Shown in pieces: positions 15,241 through 22,121 of a DNA stretch of 24,661 nt (within the stretch, counting starts at the first letter, position 1; the number at the start of each line of letters is the position of its first letter). The position numbers and the translations under genes were made by a program. The stretch covers positions 1 through 24,661 of the forward strand of contig CAZTND010000022.1 in assembly GCA_964615285.1 (NCBI GenBank), in the 5' to 3' direction. Under the pieces are notes generated by a model. That model was given only the letters and a program-made list of their open reading frames with translations, ran no database searches and was not told the DNA's origin. The stretch comes from RGIG4074 sp964615285 (lineage in GTDB: Bacteria > Bacillota > Clostridia > Christensenellales > Borkfalkiaceae).

Positions 15241-17520
15241 TCAGGATGCCGCCCCCTTTTTCCTGCGATTGAAGAAAACGATGCCGACCGTTACGAGCGC
15301 TGCGACTGCCAGCCAGATGAACACCGTCCACCACCACGAACCGACGGTGTAGACCGCCGCCGCCACGATGTACGAAGTCACCACCCAGAACACGAGCGTC
15401 CAGCTGAAACTCTTTTTGGTGGGCAGCTCCGCCTTTGCCGTCGCCACCGCCGCAAAGCAGGGAATGGTGGTCATGTTGAAGGCGATGAACGCGATGAGCG
15501 CGGGAACGGTGATGCCCGTGGCGTCGATCATTGCCACGACGTAGCTGACGCCCGATTCATCTTCGGGCAGCGCCGCGCCCAAAATGCAGGCTGCCAGCAC
15601 GCCGAAAGTCGCAATGACATTCTCCTTGGCGATGAGTCCGGTGACCGCCGCGACGACAAACACCCAACCCCAGTTTTCCAGCTGCGAACCGAAACCGAGC
15701 GGAGTGAAGAGAGGCTGCACAAACATGCCGAGGCTCGCCAGAATGCTCTCGTTGATCTGTTCGTCCGACAGGAACTCCCAATTGAAAGAGAAGTGCGAAA
15801 TGAACCAAATGACGATGGTCGAAGCGAGAATGATGGTGAACGCCTTCTTGACGAAGTGTTTGCACTTATCCCACAAATGGATCATGAGCGATTTGAACTG
15901 CGGCAGGTGATACGCCGGAAGTTCCATAATGAAGGGCGGAACCTCGCCGCGCATGGTCGTGTTGCGCATGATCAGCACCGCGACGATGGCGGTCACCACG
16001 CCGAGCACATACATGCCGAAGGTGATGAGGTCGGCATTGCCGATGCCGAACTGCTGCACGATGCCGCCCGCAATGGCGGTCAGGATGGGCAGCTTGGCGC
16101 CGCAGGAGAAGAAGGGTATGACGCGCACGGTCGCCGTGCGTTCCTTCTGGTCTGCCAAAGTACGGGTATTGATCATGGCGGGAATGGAGCAGCCGAAGCC
16201 CATGATCATGGGCATGAACGCCCTGCCCGACAATCCGAATTTACCGAATATCCTGTCGAGAATGAAGGCGACGCGCGCCATATATCCGCTGTCTTCCAGA
16301 ATGGAGAAGAAGAGGAAGAGCACGAGGATCTGCGGGAGGAAGGAGAGCACTGCCGCCAGGCCTTCAAAGATACCGTCGTTGATGAATCCGACGACCCATT
16401 CGACTTCTATGTTCTCCACGGCGCCCGTGATGAGTCCGAAGATGTTGCCGACGATGATCTCGTTCCAGATGTTGTTGATGATCACGCCCGGCGAATACAC
16501 CGTGCCGTCATAGACGCAGGAGAGCAATTGTACGCCGAAATTCAGCGGATCGCCGTCCTCCGTGAGCAGCCCCAGATCTTCCAGCGAAGGCATCCACCCT
16601 TCGCCGAAGCCGTTCAAAAACAGAAAGTTTTCGGCAAAAGTGAGGTGGAAGATGGCAAAGAGAATGACGAGAAAGATGGGAATGCCCGCCCAGCGGTTGG
16701 TGAGGATGCGGTCCGCCTTGTCGCTCTTTGTCAGCTCCCGCTTTTCCTTTTTGCGGAGCGCGGAGGCGAAGTTTTTGGATATGTAGGTATACCGCGCATC
16801 GGCGACCAGCGCTTCGAAATCGTCGCCGAAGGTGTCGTCCGAAAAGGTATTTTTGAACTCCTCCACCATTTTGACCGTGGATGCGTGCGCCTTGGTTTCG
16901 AGTTCGTCCCCTTCCACCAGCTTTACGGCATGGAAGAGGGGCGAAGGCACGTTTTGTCCCGCCAGCGCGATCTTGACGTCCCGGATGAGATGGGCCAGGG
17001 CGGAATCGCGCAGGACGGTCGTCCCCTCGCGCGGTTTTTTCGCCGCCGCGTATCCCCGCTGCATGAGGTCGTCGAGGCCCTGCTGTTTGAGTGCGGAAAT
17101 GGAAACGACGGGTACCCCGATCTTTTCTTCCAGCGCCTTGACGTCCACTTTGTCGCCGCTCTTTTCCAGCACGTCCGCCATGTTCAGCGCAATGATGACG
17201 GGCACGTCGATTTCCAGGATCTGCGTGGTCAGATAGAGGTTGCGCTCCAGGTTGGTCGCATCCACGATGTTGATGACGCAGTCGGGATGTTCGTCCAGAA
17301 TGAAATTGCGGGAAATGACTTCCTCGGGCGTATAGGGCGAAAGGGAATAGATGCCGGGAAGGTCGACGATCTGCACCTTTTCGGGGAGTTTTTTATACGT
17401 CCCCTCGCGCTTGTCGACCGTAACGCCCGGCCAGTTGCCGACGTGCGCCGTGCTGCCCGTCAGGGCATTGAAGAGCGTGGTCTTACCGCAGTTCGGATTG
17501 CCTGCCAATGCAAATTTCAT
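15241..17520 (-). CDS. feoB: Ferrous iron transporter FeoB
   Basis: The product has 759 residues. FeoB imports Fe2+ across the inner membrane. An N-terminal G domain has G1 GNPNCGKTT (7-15), DLPGIYSL (G3, about 53-60) and NMAD (G4), followed by a helical spacer domain and a polytopic membrane part with two Gate repeats, including GFGCSIPA and PFFSCGAKLP. A normal length and intact motifs suggest function. The ATG starts one base after the feoA stop, and one base separates its own stop from the Cys-rich partner. It is the core of the feoA-feoA-feoB operon and is probably controlled by the Fur-like site at 18089-18103. Confidence 0.97.
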   Translation of the reverse strand: MKFALAGNPNCGKTTLFNALTGSTAHVGNWPGVTVDKREGTYKKLPEKVQIVDLPGIYSLSPYTPEEVISRNFILDEHPDCVINIVDATNLERNLYLTTQILEIDVPVIIALNMADVLEKSGDKVDVKALEEKIGVPVVSISALKQQGLDDLMQRGYAAAKKPREGTTVLRDSALAHLIRDVKIALAGQNVPSPLFHAVKLVEGDELETKAHASTVKMVEEFKNTFSDDTFGDDFEALVADARYTYISKNFASALRKKEKRELTKSDKADRILTNRWAGIPIFLVILFAIFHLTFAENFLFLNGFGEGWMPSLEDLGLLTEDGDPLNFGVQLLSCVYDGTVYSPGVIINNIWNEIIVGNIFGLITGAVENIEVEWVVGFINDGIFEGLAAVLSFLPQILVLFLFFSILEDSGYMARVAFILDRIFGKFGLSGRAFMPMIMGFGCSIPAMINTRTLADQKERTATVRVIPFFSCGAKLPILTAIAGGIVQQFGIGNADLITFGMYVLGVVTAIVAVLIMRNTTMRGEVPPFIMELPAYHLPQFKSLMIHLWDKCKHFVKKAFTIILASTIVIWFISHFSFNWEFLSDEQINESILASLGMFVQPLFTPLGFGSQLENWGWVFVVAAVTGLIAKENVIATFGVLAACILGAALPEDESGVSYVVAMIDATGITVPALIAFIAFNMTTIPCFAAVATAKAELPTKKSFSWTLVFWVVTSYIVAAAVYTVGSWWWTVFIWLAVAALVTVGIVFFNRRKKGAAS

Positions 17521-17521
17521 A

Positions 17522-17755
17522 TTACTTTACCACCTCCATCAACACGCACTGCGCTTCGCTCTTGCGCAGGGTCAGCTCGTAGCCCCGCACCGTCACTTCG
17601 ATGGGGTCGCCCAAGGGCGCGACTTTCCGCATGAAAATTTCCGTATGCGGCGTGACGCCCATATCGAAGAGCCGGCGTTTGATCTTTCCTTCCGCCGTGA
17701 CCTTTTTCACGACGCCCTTTTCTCCGATGCCGAATTCGTTCAGGTATTTTTCCAT
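17522..17755 (-). CDS. feoA: FeoA-domain protein (second in operon)
   Basis: The product has 77 residues and is a cytoplasmic SH3-like FeoA domain thought to act on FeoB. The FeoA pattern is clear: KIKRRLFDMGVTPHTEIFM, then APLGDPIEVTVRGYELTLRKSEA. The ATG at 17755 is preceded by GGAGAG nine bases away; an in-frame TTG directly before it is less likely. It is one base from feoB, tightly coupled. It differs in sequence from the first FeoA, so the two are diverged copies and not a recent duplication. Confidence 0.92.
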   Translation of the reverse strand: MEKYLNEFGIGEKGVVKKVTAEGKIKRRLFDMGVTPHTEIFMRKVAPLGDPIEVTVRGYELTLRKSEAQCVLMEVVK

Positions 17756-17804
17756 CAAAAAATTCTCTCCTGTCTTTGAATTTTGTATCCCGCACGAAAC
17801 GGGC

Positions 17805-18017
17805 TCACGCCACGAAGATCTTTGCGGCGAGCTGACGGCTGAGAGCCACCCGCCCCTCCTTAATCTTCACAATGACGTTGCCCGCCTCGGACTTGATGAC
17901 GCTGAGCGTGCCGCCCGGCAGGATCCCCAGATTTTCAAGGTGCCGCTTGGTGTCCCCTTCCGCAAAAACCTTGATGATCTTCATTTCCGTATCCGTCGGC
18001 GCCGTTACCAATGGCAT
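17805..18017 (-). CDS. feoA: FeoA-domain protein (first in operon)
   Basis: The product has 70 residues. It has the FeoA pattern GDTKRHLENLGILPGGTLSVI and GNVIVKIKEGRVALSRQLAAKIFV. The ATG at 18017 has GGAGG 12 bases upstream, a slightly long spacing. It is the promoter-proximal gene of the iron operon. Two FeoA proteins ahead of FeoB is a common arrangement in Clostridia. Confidence 0.9.
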   Translation of the reverse strand: MPLVTAPTDTEMKIIKVFAEGDTKRHLENLGILPGGTLSVIKSEAGNVIVKIKEGRVALSRQLAAKIFVA

Positions 18018-18034
18018 ATTCTCTTTTGACCTCC

Positions 18035-18060
18035 AAAAAGTTTGCCTTGTGCAACTTTTT
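18035..18060 (-). promoter_or_regulatory. Inverted repeat in the feo leader, ending beside the ribosome binding site
   Basis: AAAAAGTTTGC (18035-18045) and GCAACTTTTT (18051-18060) form an imperfect palindrome with one bulged base. It covers the probable transcription start and its mRNA hairpin ends immediately before the GGAGG of the first feoA. It could be an operator or a hairpin affecting translation. Confidence 0.4.
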
Positions 18061-18064
18061 CTAT

Positions 18065-18093
18065 ATAATAATATATTCGGCGAATTTTGTCAA
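18065..18093 (-). promoter_or_regulatory. feoA: Promoter of the feo operon
   Basis: TTGACA (18088-18093) and TATTAT (18065-18070) lie on the minus strand with a 17-base spacer, about 48 bases upstream of the first feoA start. Confidence 0.85.
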
Positions 18094-18103
18094 ATGATTT
18101 CAC
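18089..18103 (-). promoter_or_regulatory. Fur-like 7-1-7 palindrome overlapping the feo -35
   Basis: On the minus strand GTGAAAT-C-ATTTGAC is a 7-1-7 inverted repeat with one mismatch. It overlaps the -35 hexamer, as expected for an iron-responsive repressor site. The sequence departs from the Fur consensus TGATAATNATTATCA, so the repressor identity is inferred. Confidence 0.42.
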
Positions 18104-18626
18104 AAGAAAATTTTTCAAAAAATAAAAAAATTTTTTCGGGCGGAAAATGCGCCGAACTTTGCCTCCGGAAGAGCCGTAACAACTTTATTTTTTATTATTA
18201 TTTTTGTCACGCCCCCGCGCGGGCGCGCGAAGGAAAGCACAAAGATTTCCGGACATGGATACGGAAAAAAACCGAAATTTCCTGCGGCAGAACAAACGGC
18301 GCCCCTTCCCACCGCGTGCGCCAGCCGCACACCGCCCGTACGGCAAAAAAAGAACGCATGAAAAAATCTTTCCACACGTTCCTTTTATTTTGCCTTGCAT
18401 ATATGCGAGTTTTTTCTTAACGGCATTCACCGTTCTTGTTTTTCAGACCCGTATTCCGCAAAGCTATATTTGCAAGCTGCGAAATACGGTTCGGAGGAGG
18501 ATCGAAAAAATGACTTTTCCGTCTTTGTCCGGCTTCCGTTTTCCGCCGCTGACATTCTCAGTATGGGCGGCAAACGCCGTTTTATGCACAGACAGAAAAA
18601 ATTTTTTCAGTACAAAAAATCCTTCC
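18104..18626. other. Intergenic region without a convincing gene
   Basis: About 520 bases between the feo promoter and the yebC stop codon. It begins with AT-rich sequence (18104-18215), then mixed GC-rich sequence. A strong imperfect inverted repeat lies at 18449-18489, followed by GGAGGAGG (18491-18498) and an ATG at 18510, but that frame simply runs antisense into yebC. An A/T-rich palindrome at about 18593-18612 may help end yebC transcription. No tRNA or known RNA was recognised. Confidence 0.5.
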
Positions 18627-19418
18627 TCACTCCTCGTCGTCGGGCAGATCTACGTTGTGATAGACGTTCTGCACGTCGTCCAGATCCTCGAGTGCTTCCA
18701 GCATGTTCTCAAAGGTCTTGACCTTGTCGGCGGGCAGCTCGATCTTGTTCTGCGGGATCATGGCGATCTCCGCCTGCAGGAATTTGATCCTGTCCTCTAT
18801 CTCCTCGTTCCGCCTGCCCTTGGGCGCCGCCGCGACCAGCTCGGCATTCTTCTCTTCCAGATATTTGCGCACATCCGAGAAGGATTCGGGCGTGGTGAAT
18901 ATCTCGTATACGTCGCCGCCGACCTTAATGTCATCCGCGCCCGCTTCGAGCGCAAACTCGGTCATGGTATCCTCGTCCAGCTCCAAAGTGCGTTCGACGA
19001 CGATGTAGCCCTTGTTTTCAAAATTATAGGAGACGCAGCCGGTGCTGCCCATGGAACCGCCGTGCTTGGAGAGCACGCTTCTGACATCGCCCGCGGTGCG
19101 GTTGTTGTTGTCCGTCAGCGTCTGGATGATGACCGCCGAACCGGCAACGCCGTACCCTTCGTAGGTCAGTTCCTTATAATCGGAACCGCTGAGTTCGCCC
19201 GCCGCCTTCTTGATGGAACGCTGAATGTTGTCGTTGGGCATGTTCGCCGCCTTCGCCTTGGCGATGACATCGGCGAGCTTGCTGTTGGTGGCAGGGTTGG
19301 GATTGCCCTTTGCCGCGACCGCCAGCTCCCTGCCGAGTTTTGTGAATATCCTGCCGCGCGCCGCGTCGGCCTTGCCCTTCTTGGCGGCGATGTTGTGCCA
19401 TTTGCTGTGTCCTGACAT
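18627..19418 (-). CDS. yebC: YebC/PmpR-family protein (TACO1-like)
   Basis: The product has 263 residues. The highly conserved start MSGHSKWHNIAAKKGKADA is intact, followed by NMPNDNIQRSIKKAAG and, later, LDELDED-type acidic segments and a C-terminal YHNVDLPDDEE. YebC proteins were described as transcriptional regulators; more recent work links the family to translation, including ribosome stalling relief. AAAGGAG lies nine bases before the ATG. It follows the TrmH-type gene by 30 bases, in a translation-related cluster with infC, rpmI and rplT, which fits a role in translation. Confidence 0.96.
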   Translation of the reverse strand: MSGHSKWHNIAAKKGKADAARGRIFTKLGRELAVAAKGNPNPATNSKLADVIAKAKAANMPNDNIQRSIKKAAGELSGSDYKELTYEGYGVAGSAVIIQTLTDNNNRTAGDVRSVLSKHGGSMGSTGCVSYNFENKGYIVVERTLELDEDTMTEFALEAGADDIKVGGDVYEIFTTPESFSDVRKYLEEKNAELVAAAPKGRRNEEIEDRIKFLQAEIAMIPQNKIELPADKVKTFENMLEALEDLDDVQNVYHNVDLPDDEE

Positions 19419-19448
19419 TATCTTTTTCTCCTTTCTCTCCGAGATGTT

Positions 19449-20219
19449 TTATTCTTCAAATTCTCTGCGCTTGAGCGCATACATGACGATGCCCGCCGAG
19501 ACCGCCGCGTTCAGGCTTTCCTGCGTGCGGCGCATGGGAACGGTGACCGTGTATGCCCTGCGGCTTTTGACCGCCGCGCCGATGCCGTGCCCCTCGTTGC
19601 CGATGACCAGGCAGAACTTTGCGGGCGGGACAAAAGAAAAGACGTTTTTCCCGTCCAGATCGGCCGCGACCAGCGGTACCTCCCGCAGCGCGGCGAGGAT
19701 GTCCTCTTCCGTCCCTTCGTACAGGATCGTATGAAATATCCCGCTCATGCTTGCCCGCACCGCCTTGGGGGAATAAGGATCGGCACACCCGAGGAGGTAT
19801 ATCTCCCCGTACCCCGCGGCGTTCGCCGTGCGGATGATCGTACCGAGATTGCCGGGGTCGGAAACGCCGTCCAGCAAGAGGCAGCTCTTTTGAGGCGGCG
19901 CAAGCGCGCGGCGGGGCATGCGCACGACCGCCAGCACCCCCTGCGGGGTCTTTTCGCCCGACACCCTTTCAAACACATCGTCCGACAGGGTGATCGAGGG
20001 CATGGGTGCCTTGTAAAAGGGCTTGTCCGCATTTTCGGTCAGCCGCTTTTCCGCGCTTTGCGAAAAGACGAGCAGAGAGACTCCGCCGCCCACCGCAAGG
20101 CATTCGGCGACCATTTTTTCGCCCTCGGCAATATACTCGCCGTAGAGGGCGCGGTATTTTTTCTGCTGCAAAGCGATCAGTTTTTTGACCGCGGGATTGC
20201 CGCGGGAGGTGATGAGCAT
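19449..20219 (-). CDS. TrmH/SpoU-family RNA 2'-O-methyltransferase
   Basis: The product has 256 residues. It transfers methyl from SAM to a ribose 2'-OH of RNA, probably 23S rRNA. An N-terminal substrate-binding region (KKLIALQQKKYRALYGEYIAEGEKMV) precedes the SPOUT domain with DPGNLGTIIRTA, LVIGNEGHGI and VPMRRTQESLNAAVSAGIVMYAL. The third motif has RRTQ where many members have a Gly-containing loop. The gene lies just after the rplT terminator, the usual place for this family in Bacillota, so it is expressed by read-through or from an unseen promoter. The ribosome binding site (GAAAGA) is weak. Confidence 0.93.
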   Translation of the reverse strand: MLITSRGNPAVKKLIALQQKKYRALYGEYIAEGEKMVAECLAVGGGVSLLVFSQSAEKRLTENADKPFYKAPMPSITLSDDVFERVSGEKTPQGVLAVVRMPRRALAPPQKSCLLLDGVSDPGNLGTIIRTANAAGYGEIYLLGCADPYSPKAVRASMSGIFHTILYEGTEEDILAALREVPLVAADLDGKNVFSFVPPAKFCLVIGNEGHGIGAAVKSRRAYTVTVPMRRTQESLNAAVSAGIVMYALKRREFEE

Positions 20220-20242
20220 AGTCCGGATCTTTCTCTCTTTAC

Positions 20243-20276
20243 GAAATAAAAGCCTTTAAGGTAGATTAAAGGCTTT
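20243..20276 (-). terminator. Terminator after rplT
   Basis: AAAGCCTTTAA/TTAAAGGCTTT arms (20266-20276 with 20249-20259) make a perfect 11-bp stem, followed on the minus strand by TTATTTC. It stands between rplT and the TrmH-type gene and probably reduces transcription of the downstream genes. Confidence 0.85.
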
Positions 20277-20290
20277 CATTGGCGTTATTA

Positions 20291-20641
20291 TTACAGGGCG
20301 GCTTTGGCCTTTTCGACCAGCGCGGTGAAAGCCGCGGGATCGCTGACGGCAAGTTCGGAAAGGACCTTCCTGTTCAGCGTGATGTCCGCGTTCTTCAGCC
20401 CGTGCATGAGCTTGCTGTAAGAGATGTTGTTCATTCTCGCGGCGGCATTGATGCGCGCGATCCACAGCCGGCGGAAATCTCTCTTCCTTCTCTTTCTGCC
20501 GATATAGGCATACTGCAGGGACTTCATGACCGCTTCGCGGGCGATCCTGTAAGAACGGTGCTTGCTGCCGAAGTAGCCCTTGGAAGCCCTTAAAATTTTT
20601 CTGCGCTTTTTTACTGCGTTTACGGCTCTTTTGATTCGCAT
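20291..20641 (-). CDS. rplT: Ribosomal protein bL20
   Basis: The product has 116 residues, the usual length. It is a 50S assembly protein and in many bacteria a repressor of its own operon. Typical sequence is present: MRIKRAVNAVKKRRKILRAS, GYFGSKHRSYRIAREAVMKSL, YIGRKRRKRDFRRLWIARINAA and ANMNNISYSKLMHGL-like RMNNISYSKLMHGLK. GGAGG lies eight bases before the ATG. It is third in the infC-rpmI-rplT operon. Confidence 0.98.
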   Translation of the reverse strand: MRIKRAVNAVKKRRKILRASKGYFGSKHRSYRIAREAVMKSLQYAYIGRKRRKRDFRRLWIARINAAARMNNISYSKLMHGLKNADITLNRKVLSELAVSDPAAFTALVEKAKAAL

Positions 20642-20656
20642 TCTTCTATCCTCCTG

Positions 20657-20857
20657 TTACTTCTTGTAGGGCATCATGCTCTTGACGTTGCTTTCCTGTG
20701 CGGAAGACACGAGCGTGTTGGTGTGCAGTCGTCTCATTCTCTTTCTGTTCTTGGTATCCGCAATGTGGTTCTTGCCGCCGTGGGCCCTCTTCACCTTGCC
20801 GGTAGCCGTCAGCCAAAAACGTTTCTTCGTTCCGCTGTGCGATTTCTGTTTAGGCAT
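20657..20857 (-). CDS. rpmI: Ribosomal protein bL35
   Basis: The product has 66 residues. MPKQKSHSGTKKRFWLTATGKVKR and the basic C-terminus are typical for bL35. The ATG at 20857 is chosen because it gives the conserved MPKQK start and has GGAGG eight bases upstream. It sits between infC and rplT. Confidence 0.98.
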   Translation of the reverse strand: MPKQKSHSGTKKRFWLTATGKVKRAHGGKNHIADTKNRKRMRRLHTNTLVSSAQESNVKSMMPYKK

Positions 20858-20918
20858 TTCTATGTCCTCCAAAATTTTATTTTTCCGTGATTTTTTCCGT
20901 CTTTCCGTGCGGCGCGTC

Positions 20919-21437
20919 TCACTGTCTGGCGGCGGAGAGCATCATGATGATGTTCCTGCCTTCCTGCACGGGCGCCTTATCCATGACCGCTTTGCCTTCG
21001 AGCATATCGAAAAAGCGCTTCATGACATCCACGCCCAAAGAGGCGTGCGCCATCTGCCTGCCACGCAGACGGATGGAAACTTTTACCTTGTTCCCGGCGT
21101 CCAGAAACTTCATGGTCTGCCGCGCTTTGACGTTGAGATCGCCCACATCGATGGTCACCGAAAGCCCCACTTCCTTGAGCTCGGTCACTTTCTGGTTGCG
21201 GCGGTTCTCCTTTTCGCGCTTCACCTGCTCGAAGCGGTACTTGCCGTAGTCCATGATCTTGCAGACGGGCGGAACGGCGCTGGGGGAAATTTCCACCAGG
21301 TCCAGATCCTCCTCTTCCGCCAGCCGCAGCGCTTCCTGCGGGGACATGACGCCCAGCATCTCGCCCGAGGACGAGATCAGTCTGATTTCTCTTGCCCGGA
21401 TTTCGCCGTTGATACGGCTCTGGTTTTTGCTGTTAAT
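20919..21437 (-). CDS. infC: Translation initiation factor IF-3, probable AUU start
   Basis: The product is 172 residues if started at 21437. IF-3 binds the 30S subunit and checks start-codon and initiator-tRNA pairing. The N-domain has QSRINGEIRAREIRLI and the C-domain has KIMDYGKYRFEQVKREKE and VKVSIRLRGRQMAH. No ATG exists near the conserved N-terminus. ATT at 21437 (MNSKNQSRIN) has AGGTG seven bases upstream and gives the normal family length. An in-frame GTG five codons earlier lacks a ribosome binding site. AUU starts in infC are known from Escherichia coli and allow IF-3 to repress its own translation. It is first in the infC-rpmI-rplT operon. Confidence 0.96.
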   Translation of the reverse strand: MNSKNQSRINGEIRAREIRLISSSGEMLGVMSPQEALRLAEEEDLDLVEISPSAVPPVCKIMDYGKYRFEQVKREKENRRNQKVTELKEVGLSVTIDVGDLNVKARQTMKFLDAGNKVKVSIRLRGRQMAHASLGVDVMKRFFDMLEGKAVMDKAPVQEGRNIIMMLSAARQ

Positions 21438-21617
21438 TTTCCTGCACCTCACTGAAAAAAATAACGGGTCGCCGAAACACAAGCGACCCGTTTTTCCCTT
21501 GACGCGATCCGCCCTGCCCGCGCCGAAAAGACGCAGCCGAATAGGGCGAAAAAGAAAAATTATCGAGCCGTACCGGAGCACTTTCCGCACGGCGAGAAGG
21601 TTCGCTTCTGCTTGACT
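21438..21617 (-). ncRNA. infC operon leader, probable ribosomal-protein/IF-3 regulated leader
   Basis: The promoter at 21624-21652 gives a leader of about 180 bases with no open reading frame of note. It contains GC-rich paired segments and ends in a terminator hairpin 17 bases before the start codon. Leaders of this operon in Bacillota are regulated by L20 through a structure resembling its 23S site. I see the long leader and the terminator; the L20 link is inferred from family knowledge. Confidence 0.55.
21454..21491 (-). terminator. Leader terminator (attenuator) of infC
   Basis: ACGGGTCGC/GCGACCCGT arms (21483-21491 with 21464-21472) make a perfect 9-bp stem. On the minus strand it is followed by TATTTTTTT, a strong intrinsic terminator placed between the promoter and the infC start. 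Confidence 0.85.
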
Positions 21618-21623
21618 TTTATA

Positions 21624-21652
21624 ATCATACTATAATTTATCCGTTCTGTCAA
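21624..21652 (-). promoter_or_regulatory. Promoter of the infC-rpmI-rplT operon
   Basis: TTGACA (21647-21652) and TATGAT (21624-21629) on the minus strand with a 17-base spacer. Confidence 0.82.
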
Positions 21653-21692
21653 CCGTTTTTCGGGCTTTTGCAGGGATTTTTGTAAACTTTTT

Positions 21693-21806
21693 TCAATACA
21701 GCCGCACCGCCGCATACAGGTCGAAGCAGTCGAAATTGGTGGAATCGGCCCCCGTCGTAAACACGACGGTATTTTCCCCCGCCCGCGGGGAGACGGGCGC
21801 GCGGGA
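21693..21806 (-). pseudogene. 3' remnant of a CBM-repeat gene
   Basis: One minus-strand frame ending in TGA (21693-21695) reads APVSPRAGENTVVFTTGADS and then TNFDCFDLYAAVRLY before the stop. This resembles the ends of the CBM-like repeats in the GH3 protein (VTLEAGENTIVFTRLADNA, then NGFNFHHIRLV). No start, ribosome binding site or upstream domain is present; the frame runs out into AT-rich sequence near 21810. It is probably the end of a gene whose main part was deleted. The match is judged by eye. Confidence 0.5.
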
Positions 21807-21844
21807 AAAACGGAAAATTTTTGTAAAATTTTCCTTCAAACGCA

Positions 21845-21874
21845 TTGACAAAACGAGAAAAGATATAGTACAAT
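21845..21874 (+). promoter_or_regulatory. Promoter of the oadB operon
   Basis: TTGACA (21845-21850) and TACAAT (21869-21874) with an 18-base spacer. The transcript would begin near 21881 and carry a leader of about 240 bases before oadB. Confidence 0.78.
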
Positions 21875-21890
21875 TAAATCATCGATCGTC

Positions 21891-22000
21891 AATATCCGTG
21901 AGGGAGTAGCAAGCGTCTTTTTAGCGGCGCAGCAAGCCAACAGGCACGCCCCGTCCGAGGGGTTGGTTTGCTTTAATATGCGAGACTCATACAATATGCG
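21891..22000 (+). ncRNA. Riboswitch-like aptamer upstream of oadB (metal-ion class candidate)
   Basis: A closing stem P1 (GTGAG 21898-21902 with CTCAT 21986-21990) frames GGGAGTAGC (21902-21910) on one side and GCGAGA (21980-21985) on the other. Inside lie P2 (21913-21917 with 21926-21930) and a long P3 (21931-21941 with 21962-21972, 11 bp, one G-U). GGGAGUAGC facing GCRAGA across P1 is the hallmark of the yybP-ykoY (Mn2+) family. However, the rest does not match that family clearly, and the downstream Na+-pump subunit would fit a Na+-sensing class (Na+-I/DUF1646) better. The structure and terminator are visible; the ligand is not settled. Confidence 0.6.
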
Positions 22001-22037
22001 GCAACGCTGTGTTTGAATGCTCTTTCTTTGTCTTTCC

Positions 22038-22069
22038 CGGGTACGGCTTTGCGCCGCACCCGATTTTTT
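22038..22069 (+). terminator. Intrinsic terminator in the oadB leader
   Basis: CGGGT-A-CGGC (22038-22047) pairs with GCCG-C-ACCCG (22053-22062), followed by A and six T (22064-22069). It lies between the aptamer and the oadB ribosome binding site and is the likely expression platform. Confidence 0.85.
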
Positions 22070-22121
22070 ACGCACAGACGCGCATACTGTCTTACGGGAC
22101 ACTGTTTTACGGAGGCAAAAC

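Noticed and set aside
15214..17634. A plus-strand open frame of about 800 codons antisense to feoB
   Set aside because: It mirrors the codons of feoB, which has full motifs on the minus strand; no start site or domain supports it.
18538..18585. Small hairpin GGCG/CGCC followed by four T on the plus strand
   Set aside because: The stem is only four base pairs and no plus-strand gene precedes it.
21649..21873. A 74-codon minus-strand frame across the CBM remnant
   Set aside because: It is in a different frame from the AGENTVVF segment, is rich in basic and aromatic residues, and has no ribosome binding site.
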